From contig NZ_JAQSDY010000025.1 in the NCBI RefSeq assembly GCF_029946145.1, positions 1-64,000 of the forward strand: 64,000 nt of DNA, written 5' to 3'. This DNA is from Brevundimonas sp. GTDB taxonomy: Bacteria > Pseudomonadota > Alphaproteobacteria > Caulobacterales > Caulobacteraceae. This document shows, one piece after another, positions 29,691-36,779 of this stretch. The translations under genes were made by a program, and so were the position numbers. The notes beneath the pieces were generated by a model. That model made no database searches. It saw only the letters and a list, made by a program, of their open reading frames with translations, and was not told the DNA's origin. Positions within the stretch are counted from its first letter, which is position 1. Every line of letters begins with the position of its first letter.

Positions 29691-29798
29691 CGGCTTCTTC
29701 TTCTCATGCGGCTTGTGCGGCGTGTTCACGAGGTTCCGCAGAACCCGCTCGAACTCGGCATCGTCTTCTGGCGATTCAGGCTTAGGGTCTTCGGTCAT
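29658..29798 (-). CDS. Passenger gene: 46-residue acidic protein
   Basis: A tiny protein, MTEDPKPESPEDDAEFERV followed by LRNLVNTPHKPHEKKKP and a charged tail. The segment RNLVNTPHKPH resembles short proteins I recall from other mobile elements, but I cannot name a family. Its ATG at 29796-29798 overlaps the ATG of the divergent HEPN-like gene by two bases (CATGA), so the two genes start back to back. This geometry, with the small product facing a possible toxin, makes it an antitoxin or regulator candidate; that is inference only. Confidence 0.6.
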   Translation of the reverse strand: MTEDPKPESPEDDAEFERVLRNLVNTPHKPHEKKKPSDDPGDAAGR

Positions 29799-30387
29799 GA
29801 GCGACACAATACCCCCAAATACGACCGCTTTTGAAATCCCGCTTACCGACAGGCAACTGATGCACCTGGGCCGGATCACCGCGACATGGGCTCAGGTCGA
29901 GTTCTTTATCGACCGCCTGCTCATGCTGGCGCTCGATCTATCGCCGCCAGAGTTCAACAAGGCTTATTCCGCCATGATGGTCGGCGGCCGACTCGACAGC
30001 CTAGACCTTGCGGGCCAGTCCGTTACCGCCCCGGATGAGGCAGACGCCCTGAAGGGATTTGTTGCCGCCTGTCTCAAAATTAAGCAGCCCCGCAATCATG
30101 CCGTCCACGGCCTTTGGGGCCTGAGAGTCAGCAGGGACAAAACATTCGCTGCTGCCCGCCACCGCAAGTCTCCGGGCTCGCCCATGAGGGCAGAGCGCCT
30201 AAAAAAGCTAGAGGCCGACATAGCCCACGCGTCTCTGCTTGGGGCAAACGCAGTCGGGGTTTGGACTGGCTCTAGGCTTCTCGTTCCGGGCCGACTGCAC
30301 TTTGGTTCTGCGGAGAAGCCGCCAACGCGGCTCGGAGAATCTTACCAACTCGTTCGCGCGCGTCGTCCCACTCAGGGTCATAACTGA
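29797..30387 (+). CDS. Passenger gene: putative HEPN-domain protein
   Basis: A 196-residue mainly helical protein inside the IS1595 element. A helix with TATWAQVEFFIDRLLMLAL (about 28-46) and a later helix ending in PRNHAVHGLW carry the pattern of HEPN families: R99-N100-x3-H104 is an R-x4-H motif with Asn after Arg, the usual active site of HEPN RNases found in toxins and defence proteins. No nucleotidyltransferase partner is present. The C-terminal quarter overlaps the opposite gene at 30272-30469 and may be less constrained. RNase activity is inferred from the motif and not proven. Confidence 0.65.
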   Translation: MSDTIPPNTTAFEIPLTDRQLMHLGRITATWAQVEFFIDRLLMLALDLSPPEFNKAYSAMMVGGRLDSLDLAGQSVTAPDEADALKGFVAACLKIKQPRNHAVHGLWGLRVSRDKTFAAARHRKSPGSPMRAERLKKLEADIAHASLLGANAVGVWTGSRLLVPGRLHFGSAEKPPTRLGESYQLVRARRPTQGHN

Positions 30388-30469
30388 GGAAGGGCTCAAC
30401 CCCCGCCTCAATCATAGCGGGGGTCACCTCGATCTCAGTCGTACCGGCCTGTCCAGAATCTTCTACCAA
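30272..30469 (-). CDS. Passenger gene: 65-residue phage-like protein
   Basis: A 65-residue protein with EIEVTPAMIEAGVEPFLSYD and WDDARERVGKILRAALAAS, a pattern that recurs in small uncharacterised phage and mobile-element proteins (TPAMIEAG... YDP... V..I..A). It starts just eight bases inside the right terminal repeat and overlaps the 3' end of the HEPN-like gene by 116 bases on the other strand. Function unknown. Confidence 0.6.
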   Translation of the reverse strand: MVEDSGQAGTTEIEVTPAMIEAGVEPFLSYDPEWDDARERVGKILRAALAASPQNQSAVGPEREA

Positions 30470-30476
30470 CTTGGGC

Positions 30477-30501
30477 CTGCTTTGTCAGGTATATAAATGC
30501 C
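30477..30501. repeat. Right terminal inverted repeat of the IS1595 element
   Basis: The 25 bases are the inverse of the left end with two mismatches. The element stops directly before CCCGTAAC. Confidence 0.92.
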
Positions 30502-30509
30502 CCCGTAAC
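30502..30509. repeat. Target-site duplication, right copy (CCCGTAAC)
   Basis: Identical to 28157-28164. Removing the element and one copy restores the sppA-panD intergenic region. Confidence 0.93.
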
Positions 30510-30639
30510 GGGCGAATGCGCCGCAGCATCGGATGGTGCGCCGCAACGAGAACGATTGATGGCCCCCTCGCGAACCCCTATATGAGCGGTCTGCGAGCGG
30601 GGGCCTATCGCCCCGCGTCATTTCCGGACCGCACTCCCC

Positions 30640-30996
30640 ATGCTGGTCACCCTGATGAAGGCCAAGCTGCACCGCGCCACGGTGACCCAGGCCGATCTGG
30701 ACTATGAAGGCTCGATCGCCATCGACGCCGACCTGCTGGACGCCGCGGGCATCTTTCCGCACGAGCAGGTCGATGTGCTGAACATCACCAACGGCGCGCG
30801 CTTCACCACCTACGCCATCGAGGCCCCGCGCGGCTCCAGGGTCATCGGCGTCAACGGCGCCGCCGCCCGGCTGGTGCAGAAGCACGACAAGGTCATCATC
30901 GTCACCTACGGCCAGCTGCCGCAGGAAGAGGCGCGCCAGTGGTCGCCGACCGTGGTGCTGCTGGACGACCGCAACGAGATCAAGCACGCGGCTTGA
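30640..30996 (+). CDS. panD: PanD, aspartate 1-decarboxylase
   Basis: Makes beta-alanine from L-aspartate for pantothenate and coenzyme A. The 118-residue proenzyme starts [20 protein letters not shown] and has the self-cleavage site Gly-Ser in YEGSIAID (Ser26 becomes the pyruvoyl group). The conserved [14 protein letters not shown] and [14 protein letters not shown] follow. The ATG at 30640 fits the family N terminus. Its upstream region is now cut off from sppA by the mobile element, whose right end lies 130 bases away. Confidence 0.96.
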   Translation: MLVTLMKAKLHRATVTQADLDYEGSIAIDADLLDAAGIFPHEQVDVLNITNGARFTTYAIEAPRGSRVIGVNGAAARLVQKHDKVIIVTYGQLPQEEARQWSPTVVLLDDRNEIKHAA

Positions 30997-31041
30997 CGGC
31001 GGCCCGCGCCGGGCCTTCCCTGTCGTTCAGGGAGGACACCG

Positions 31042-31318
31042 ATGGCGCGTACGATCCAGTGGCTGACGTGGGGCCTGTTCGGCCTCTACACCGTCGCGGG
31101 CGCGGTCGCCCTGATGCTGGCGACGCCGGGCGGCCTGCGCGTGCTGGGCCCTGGCGGACGGCATGGTGTCCTTCATCCCGGCGAAAGTCCTCGGACTGCC
31201 ATGGAGCCTGCCGCTGCTCGTCATGGACGACGGCCCGGTCACCGCGCTGGCGGTGCTGGGCATCTGCTACGGCCTGAACGTCGGCGTGGGACTGATGCTG
31301 CTCCGCTCGCGAAGCTGA
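31042..31318 (+). pseudogene. Small membrane protein split by a frameshift
   Basis: A gene start with a good ribosome binding site (GGGAGGACACCG before ATG 31042) encodes TIQWLTWGLFGLYTVAGAVA and LATPGGLRVLG. Near 31143-31150 this frame turns into low-sense sequence, while the next frame continues with WALADGMVSFIPAKVLGLPW and then VTALAVLGICYGLNVGVGLM to a stop at 31316-31318. Together they would make a protein of about 91 residues with membrane segments at each end. A one-base change near 31145 separates them. This may be a real mutation, a sequencing error or programmed frameshifting. Family not recognised. Confidence 0.65.
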
Positions 31319-31319
31319 G

Positions 31320-31375
<56 letters not shown>

Positions 31376-31436
31376 GAGATTGGCAGGCGCGAGGACCGTG
31401 CGCCCGCCACTAAACACTAGCCACTAGCCACTCATT

Positions 31437-32249
31437 CTACCGCGCCAGATCGTAGACGCCGGTGATGTCGATCCGCACGGTCAGCTGGCCGGCGGCCACC
31501 GGGGTCGAGCCCGCGTCCGTGGCCATTTCGGCCCGGGCGTACTGCAGCATCGGCTGCGGCTGGGGCGAATAGCCGCCGCCCTCCGACAGCGAACGGATGC
31601 CGCCCAGATTGACGCCCAGGGCCTGGGCGTAAAGCGCCGCCTTGGCCTGCAGATTGCGCACCGCCAGCTGGCGCGCCTGGTTCTCGGCCGAGGTCGGGTC
31701 CTTGAGGCCGAACGAAATGCCGTCGATCTGGTTGACGCCCGCGGCCACCACGGCGTCGGCGGTCGTGCCGACGGCGTCGAGGTCGTTGATGATCACCGTC
31801 ACCCGGTTGTTGGCCTGATAGCCGCGCAGCCGGGGTGGCTCGTTCTGGACGTAGTCGTACTGGGCCGACAGGTTCAGGCCCGAGGTCTGGACGTCGCGCT
31901 CGGCGATCCCGGCGCGGCGCAGGGCGGCCATGACCTCGTTCATGCGCGTCGCGTTCAGTCGCATGGCCTCGGCGGCGGTCGTGGCCTCGGTGACGACGCC
32001 GAAGCTGATGGTGGCCATGTCGGGCGCGGTCTTGACCTCGCCATAGGCCGACAGGTTCAGCGCCGGGCGGTCGGCGACGGCGTGGATCATCATTGGCGCG
32101 CCGCCCTCGGGCTGGGACTGGGCGCGGGCGGCGGGGGCGGCGAACAGGGCGGCGGCGGCCATCACCGCGCCGCTCATCAGCAACAGGCGGTTGGACATGC
32201 CGGCGACGGGGGCGGGCGCGGCGGCGGCGCGGGCGGCGGGACGGTTCAT
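31437..32249 (-). CDS. SIMPL-domain (DUF541) periplasmic protein
   Basis: A 270-residue exported protein. After an Ala-rich leader and a hydrophobic signal segment (LLLMSGAVMAAAALFAAPAA) comes a SIMPL domain with LNLSAYGEVKTAPDMATISFGV at its start in shorter conserved blocks and GYQANNRVTVIINDLDAVG, FGLKDP and ARQLAVRNLQAKAALYA. Members are linked to oxidative-stress tolerance or have unknown roles. The ATG at 32249 has AGGAG ten bases upstream; ATG 32198 is an alternative start. Confidence 0.85.
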   Translation of the reverse strand: MNRPAARAAAAPAPVAGMSNRLLLMSGAVMAAAALFAAPAARAQSQPEGGAPMMIHAVADRPALNLSAYGEVKTAPDMATISFGVVTEATTAAEAMRLNATRMNEVMAALRRAGIAERDVQTSGLNLSAQYDYVQNEPPRLRGYQANNRVTVIINDLDAVGTTADAVVAAGVNQIDGISFGLKDPTSAENQARQLAVRNLQAKAALYAQALGVNLGGIRSLSEGGGYSPQPQPMLQYARAEMATDAGSTPVAAGQLTVRIDITGVYDLAR

Positions 32250-32462
32250 TGCGTCGAATCTCCTGGAAGCGGCGGGGCCGTTCACCCGAAAGTGGGTGAC
32301 GACCATGGCCGCACCTTGACCATTGGCCGCTGAATGAACGCCACGAAGGCTTGGCAGTTTCCGTTCATCGCCATGAAATCGGCGACAGGTCGGCGGCGGG
32401 CCGATGACGGGCGTGCGGCGCTTGGCAAGTCGCCGCCCCGCCTGCTAGGCCACGCCCACGGC

Positions 32463-32535
32463 GGGCGCGTAGCTCAATGGTTAGAGCCGACCGCTCATAA
32501 CGGTCTGGTTGGGGGTTCGAGTCCCTCCGCGCCTA
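32463..32535 (+). tRNA. tRNA with CAT anticodon (Met or Ile2)
   Basis: A 73-base cloverleaf: acceptor GGGCGCG / CGCGCCT, D arm GCTC...GAGC, anticodon stem GACCG / CGGTC around CTCATAA, T arm GGGGG TTCGAGT CCCTC, discriminator A. The anticodon is CAT. It has no C1-A72 mismatch, so it is not an initiator; it is elongator tRNA-Met or the lysidine-modified tRNA-Ile2, which sequence alone does not settle here. The first pair is G1-U72. The 3' CCA is not encoded (CCG follows). Confidence 0.9.
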
Positions 32536-32642
32536 CCGCCGTCGGCAGCCCGAGTAGAGGGCGCTGGCCGGGTGCATTGCTGGAATCCGCTGGCAAGCCA
32601 TCTTGCTCGAACGGCCAATGTGGTCGCTCAAGGAGCATTCAG

Positions 32643-32846
32643 ATGACATCCCACACGTTCGCGCTGATCACCCCATCCAACACCCACTATGTCGACGTCG
32701 ATCGTTCTGACGGCGATGAGCGCTCCTGGCGTGGCATCGTTCTCGAGAAGGGGCTGCAGGACGGCTTGGTAAGCTCAGAAGAAATGAACGCGACTTCGGT
32801 GTTACCCGCCGTTCGGCCAGCACCGCCTCATGCTCATTGGCGCTAA
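32643..32846 (+). CDS. Small hypothetical protein next to tRNA
   Basis: A possible 67-residue protein, MTSHTFALITPSNTHYVDVD at the start and WRGIVLEKGLQDGLVSSEEM in the middle, preceded by AAGGAG nine bases upstream of the ATG at 32643. No signal peptide or known family. Its composition is less GC-biased than the neighbours, and its position just after a tRNA could mean a relic of an integrated element. It ends six bases before the stop of the convergent beta-helix gene. Confidence 0.5.
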   Translation: MTSHTFALITPSNTHYVDVDRSDGDERSWRGIVLEKGLQDGLVSSEEMNATSVLPAVRPAPPHAHWR

Positions 32847-32852
32847 GCCCTC

Positions 32853-34346
32853 CTACCGCCCCCACATCCCGCCCCGGCCCCACCGGTCGTCGCCCCGGTA
32901 GCGGCTGTCCGGGATGTATCGCCCGTCGCGGTCGTACCAGCCCTGGCCGTCCTGATAGTCGCCATAGCCGTCCGGCTGATAGCCGTCGTCCTGATAGGGC
33001 AGGCCCAGCAGGCCGTCCTCGTCGTCCCACCAGTCGCGCGGGTATGAGTTGGTCTCGCAGGTCCAGCCCTCGCCGGGGCGCCAGTACGGCTCGTAGCGGC
33101 CGCGGTAGCGGTCGCGGAACTGGGGCCGGCAGGCGTATTGCGACCAGACGCGGTTGCCGCTGGCCTCCACCGTGGCGCGGGCCTCCTTGTAGATGACCTC
33201 GCGAACGCCGGCGAAGACGTTGTTGACGATCACCGCGTGACCCGAGGCGGCGGCGACGCCGACCGTGGTGGCGCGAATGCGGCTGTCGGCGAGGCGCAGC
33301 TCGCCGTTGTAGAGCACCACCCCCTTGTCCGAACGGCCGATGCGGCTGTTGTGGATCTGGACCGAGGCCCCCTCGACGGCGACGCCCTCGACATAGCCGA
33401 CGATGGCGGTGTTCTCGATCTCGACCCGGCCGTACTCGCGCGCCGAGCGCACCACCACCCCGATCGAGCGTGGTCCGAAGGAATTGGGCGCGCCGGTTCC
33501 CTTCAGGGTCGTCGAACCGATGCGCGAGGTCTGCCCCGCGCCGGGGATCAGTTCCAGTCCCGACTGGGCGCCGGTGACCACCATCTCCCAGGCGGTCAGG
33601 ACCGCGCCGTCGGCGACGATGGCCGGGGCGATGGTCTGGGCGTCGATCACGGCGTTGCGGATGTCCAGCAGGCCGCCGTCCATATAGATGGCCGCCTCGT
33701 CCCCCGCATGGCGGAAGCCGACGCGGTTCATGACGATCTCGGCGCCATAGCCGACGATGCAGGCGGCGTCCCCCGCGCGCGGCGAGGCGAACATCATGTC
33801 GCGAATCTCGACCCGCACCCCTTGAGCCACCGTCATGCACGGCAGGCCATCGGGCGCGATCAGGCCCGGCGTCGGATTGCGGTCCCAGTCACGCGGGTCA
33901 AAGCCGCCCTCGCCGATGATGGTCAGGGGCTTGTCGATGTTCAGCCAGCCGACGCAGGCTCCGCCGCGCGAACGGATGACCAGCGTCCCGCCGGGCCGCA
34001 CCCGGCGCACCGCGTCCTCGACCGCGCCGGAGCCGGGATTGCCGCCGCAGTCGACCAGCACAATCTCTTCCCCGCGCGGATAGCCGCCCGGATAGCCGGG
34101 CCGCCAGTCGGGCCGGTGCCGGCCATAGTCATAGCGCCGGTGCGACGAGCCGCGGTTGCGGTAGCTGCGCGTCGGCGGATCCAGCAGAATGCCGAAATTG
34201 GGCCGCGTCTGGCTTTCCACCTTGGCGGCGACCTGGGCCCGCGCGGTCGGGGCGTCGGTCAGGACGAAGGCGCCGACGGCGGCGGCGATGACGAACGCGC
34301 CTCCGATGACGCTGGCGATCCGGGCGAAGGGCGTGGGGCTGGTCAT
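32853..34346 (-). CDS. Exported right-handed beta-helix protein
   Basis: A 497-residue protein with an N-terminal hydrophobic signal or anchor (VIGGAFVIAAAVGAFVLT). An Arg/Tyr/Pro-rich linker (about 60-90) leads to a DCGGN...AVEDAVRRVRPGGTL start of a pectate-lyase-like parallel beta helix (about 95-390), seen as repeated strands such as VRVEIRDMMF, AEIVMNRVGF, GLLDIRNAVI, ASVQIHNSRI and GELRLADSRI. The C terminus is Tyr/Asp/Gly-rich. No catalytic set can be named. The upstream Sel1-repeat gene ends 15 bases away, so the two are probably one transcript. Confidence 0.8.
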   Translation of the reverse strand: MTSPTPFARIASVIGGAFVIAAAVGAFVLTDAPTARAQVAAKVESQTRPNFGILLDPPTRSYRNRGSSHRRYDYGRHRPDWRPGYPGGYPRGEEIVLVDCGGNPGSGAVEDAVRRVRPGGTLVIRSRGGACVGWLNIDKPLTIIGEGGFDPRDWDRNPTPGLIAPDGLPCMTVAQGVRVEIRDMMFASPRAGDAACIVGYGAEIVMNRVGFRHAGDEAAIYMDGGLLDIRNAVIDAQTIAPAIVADGAVLTAWEMVVTGAQSGLELIPGAGQTSRIGSTTLKGTGAPNSFGPRSIGVVVRSAREYGRVEIENTAIVGYVEGVAVEGASVQIHNSRIGRSDKGVVLYNGELRLADSRIRATTVGVAAASGHAVIVNNVFAGVREVIYKEARATVEASGNRVWSQYACRPQFRDRYRGRYEPYWRPGEGWTCETNSYPRDWWDDEDGLLGLPYQDDGYQPDGYGDYQDGQGWYDRDGRYIPDSRYRGDDRWGRGGMWGR

Positions 34347-34361
34347 GATGCTACGCCCTCC

Positions 34362-35843
34362 TTAGCGGCGCTGCTGCGAACGGGAGACCTGGGCCAGCAC
34401 GGCCTGCAGGCGGCCGGCCGACGGGCCAAAGCCCGAAAGGGCGGAATCGATCCTCAGGGCCACGGCCTGGGCCTTGTCCTGATCGGCCACGCCCGAGACG
34501 CCGAGCGCGAAATAGCTCGACATGGCGAATTTGGCCTCGGGGCTGCCCTGGCGCGCCGCCTCGTCGAACCATCTGAAGGCGCGGGCGTAGTCGGCGGGCA
34601 GGCCGATGCCCTCGGCATACATCACCGCCAGCACCAGCTGGGCCTCGGACGAGCCGTTGATCGCGGCCATCTGAATGGCCCGCACCCGCTCCAGGTATGA
34701 CAGCCGGCCCTCCATCGGATGGCCCAGCATGGCCTCCAGCGTCTCGATCTGGCGCTTGGACAGATCCTCGGGCCGGGCGACGGCGGTGTCGGTGATCCCC
34801 AGATAACGCAGGGCCCGGCCGACGTGGATGAACGGCAGTTCGCTCGCCATCCGCCCCAGCGCATATTCATAGGCGTCGCCGCGCGGACGGCTCTCGTCCG
34901 AGAAGGGCACGCCTGATTGCGGCGCGCTGTTGGGATAGAATTCGAACGGCGGCGTCCACTGCCTCGCCTTGGTCTCGACGAAGCGCTGGTACTGGTCGCG
35001 GCTCGGGGCCGAGCGCTCGAAATCCTTCAGCAGGACATAGGCCCCGACGTCGCCCGTCTGCACCGCCAGATAGTTGTACAGATAGGCGTCCACGTCGTTG
35101 CGCTGGAACAGGTTGGTGGCCGAGTAATAGCCGCGCCGGTTGCGGTCGCGGCCATTGCCGTTCTGGCCCCGGCCCCAGGCCTCGCGCGCCTCGCGATTGT
35201 CCTCGGGCTCGCCGAACGGGCCGTACAGGCCGTCGTGCAGCCGCGCCAGGGTGCGATAGCCGTCGGCGTCCTGGGTCGACAGCACATAGATGACGCGGTC
35301 GCGGACGGCCTCCTGCTCCTCGCGGGTCATCTGCCCCAGCTGGCGGTCCAGCCGCTGATAGGCCGCGTGGCGCTCATACGCCCGGCAGTCGTCGTATTTC
35401 GACAGCGGCCGCCAGCCGCCGAAGCCGCCGCGGTCGACCCGGTTGATCGGCGCATAGCCCTCGTCGTTCGAGAGGGCCAGGGCGTACCAGGTCGCGCTCT
35501 CGATCGGGTCTTCGATATTCTTGTCGGTCGCCCGCACGGCGGCGTAACGCGCCCCCAGCTCCAGCTGGGCGAAGAAGTCGCCGCGGAAGGCCGCGCGGCG
35601 CAGGGCCCGCAGCCCCGTCTCCTGGGCGTTGAACTCCGACCCCGTCAGCGAGGCCGGACGCGGACAGGCGTTGCTGGCCGCCCCGCCCGCCGGTTGCCAG
35701 AAGCGCACCCCGTCGCGATCGCCGCACGAGACCATGCCCAGAGCGGTCAGGGCGAGGACGCCCGCCACCGCCGCTATGGCGATCGGACCCCGCCGGCCGT
35801 TCGAGCGGGGCTGGTCGTCATGGTCCGATTGATCGCTGCGCAT
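34362..35843 (-). CDS. Sel1-repeat membrane-anchored protein
   Basis: A 493-residue protein with a short charged N terminus, one membrane segment (PIAIAAVAGVLALTALGMVS) ending at a Cys that could be a lipobox-like site, and an alpha-helical repeat region. The clearest Sel1-like repeat is AQLVLAVMYAEGIGLPADYARAF in shorter form (AQLVLAVMYAEGIGLP), then WFDEAARQGSPEAKFAMS; an earlier one is FRGDFFAQLELGARYA. The ATG at 35843 follows a GGGGGG tract; an in-frame TTG lies 18 bases upstream. It is followed by the beta-helix gene. Sel1 proteins usually act as scaffolds; no specific role is visible. Confidence 0.8.
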   Translation of the reverse strand: MRSDQSDHDDQPRSNGRRGPIAIAAVAGVLALTALGMVSCGDRDGVRFWQPAGGAASNACPRPASLTGSEFNAQETGLRALRRAAFRGDFFAQLELGARYAAVRATDKNIEDPIESATWYALALSNDEGYAPINRVDRGGFGGWRPLSKYDDCRAYERHAAYQRLDRQLGQMTREEQEAVRDRVIYVLSTQDADGYRTLARLHDGLYGPFGEPEDNREAREAWGRGQNGNGRDRNRRGYYSATNLFQRNDVDAYLYNYLAVQTGDVGAYVLLKDFERSAPSRDQYQRFVETKARQWTPPFEFYPNSAPQSGVPFSDESRPRGDAYEYALGRMASELPFIHVGRALRYLGITDTAVARPEDLSKRQIETLEAMLGHPMEGRLSYLERVRAIQMAAINGSSEAQLVLAVMYAEGIGLPADYARAFRWFDEAARQGSPEAKFAMSSYFALGVSGVADQDKAQAVALRIDSALSGFGPSAGRLQAVLAQVSRSQQRR

Positions 35844-35920
35844 ACGCCCCCCTTCGATCAAAAGCCGACAGCCCCGGGGCCCGCACGCTGAAGCTTGCGC
35901 AAGCGGGACAGTCCCGTCCA

Positions 35921-35943
35921 GTTAACCATCTGTCAAGGTTAAC
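35921..35943. promoter_or_regulatory. Inverted repeat GTTAACC-N9-GGTTAAC
   Basis: A perfect 7-9-7 inverted repeat in the 266-base region between the divergent Sel1-repeat and fRMsr genes. It includes TTAA-N7-TCAA, one base from a CtrA box. It may be an operator for either gene. The rest of this intergenic stretch shows no gene. Confidence 0.4.
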
Positions 35944-36109
35944 GCCGGTTTGCGACAAAGCGTTGCCGCAGCATCGCCCTTTTGTGTCCGAAGCCGTACT
36001 TATCCCCACGAATCAGTGGCTTGCCGACTCGCCCGTGAGGGGAAAACGGCCCCCTCGCCAGCGAGGGCGGCCATTCCTATATGCATCGGCCAGACCGCCG
36101 GAGCCCTGC

Positions 36110-36604
36110 ATGTCCTACCTCGCCCGCGACGACCGTCCCGCCGACAAGGCCGCGCGCTATGCCGAACTGGAAGACGAGATCCTGGCCGTGCTGGACGGCG
36201 AGCCCAACCGCGTCGCGCGCATGGCCACCGTGGCCTCGATGCTGGCGGACGCCTTCCCCGTCTTCTTCTGGACCGGCTTCTACGTCGTCGACCCCGACAA
36301 GGCCGACGAACTGGTGGTCGGCCCCTATCAGGGCACGCTGGGCTGTCTGCGCATCGCCTTCGGCCGCGGCGTCTGCGGCGCGGCGGCCCGGGACCGGACG
36401 ACGCAGATCGTCGACGACGTCCACGCCTTCCCCGGCCACATCGCCTGCGACAGCCGCTCGGCCAGCGAGATCGTGGCGCCGGTGTTCGACCCGTCCGGCG
36501 CCCTGATCGCCGTTTTCGACGTCGACGCCACCGAGAAGGCCGCCTTCGACGCGGTCGACGCCGAAGCGCTGGAGCGTCTGCTGGGCCGGGTGTTCGCCCA
36601 ATAA
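36110..36604 (+). CDS. msrC: Free methionine-(R)-sulfoxide reductase (GAF domain)
   Basis: Reduces free methionine-R-sulfoxide in the cytoplasm. The 164-residue protein is a single GAF domain with FFWTGFYVV, GPYQGTLGCLRIAFGRGVCG and FPGHIACDSRSASEIV. The three cysteines expected of the family are Cys79, Cys89 and Cys113. The ATG at 36110 has GGAG upstream. It stands alone, followed by a palindromic repeat. Confidence 0.92.
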   Translation: MSYLARDDRPADKAARYAELEDEILAVLDGEPNRVARMATVASMLADAFPVFFWTGFYVVDPDKADELVVGPYQGTLGCLRIAFGRGVCGAAARDRTTQIVDDVHAFPGHIACDSRSASEIVAPVFDPSGALIAVFDVDATEKAAFDAVDAEALERLLGRVFAQ

Positions 36605-36606
36605 AC

Positions 36607-36749
36607 CCCGTCGTCCTCGGGCTTGTCCCGAGGACCCATCGTTCAACGGCCCTTGACCTCAGATCAGGTGAGAAGGCGCTTGGGTTGTCAAAGTCCTCGA
36701 CCCGTGCGGCGGACAAATGGGTCCTCGGGACAAGCCCGAGGATGACGGG
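36607..36749. repeat. Palindromic repeat with 33-bp arms
   Basis: Arms at 36607-36639 and 36717-36749 are inverse copies with one mismatch, each carrying TCCTCGGGCTTGTCCCGAGGA, here seen as CCTCGGGCTTGTCCCGAGG, itself a hairpin. The layout (hairpin arms facing each other across about 77 bases) parallels the element in murD, but the sequence differs. It lies between the fRMsr gene and the SDR gene. Confidence 0.88.
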
Positions 36750-36779
36750 TATGGGGTAAGCGGATTTGGGAGAGACATC

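Larger units (their letters stand above)
28165..30501 (+). mobile_element. IS1595-family element with passenger genes, 2,337 bp
   Basis: A complete transposable element. The 25-base left terminal repeat at 28165-28189 starts GGCACTTATATACTTGAC. The right one at 30477-30501 is its inverse with two mismatches. Perfect 8-bp target duplications flank both ends. It holds an IS1595 transposase at 28228-29154 and four short passenger genes that fill the remaining 1.3 kb with overlaps. Codon use and GC are visibly less extreme than in the neighbours. It sits in the shared upstream region of sppA and panD. The intact ends and duplication suggest a fairly recent insertion. Confidence 0.93.

Noticed and set aside
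28165..30501. Possible prophage remnant instead of an insertion sequence
   Set aside because: There is no integrase, capsid or tail gene, whereas terminal repeats, target duplication and transposase all fit one IS1595 element.
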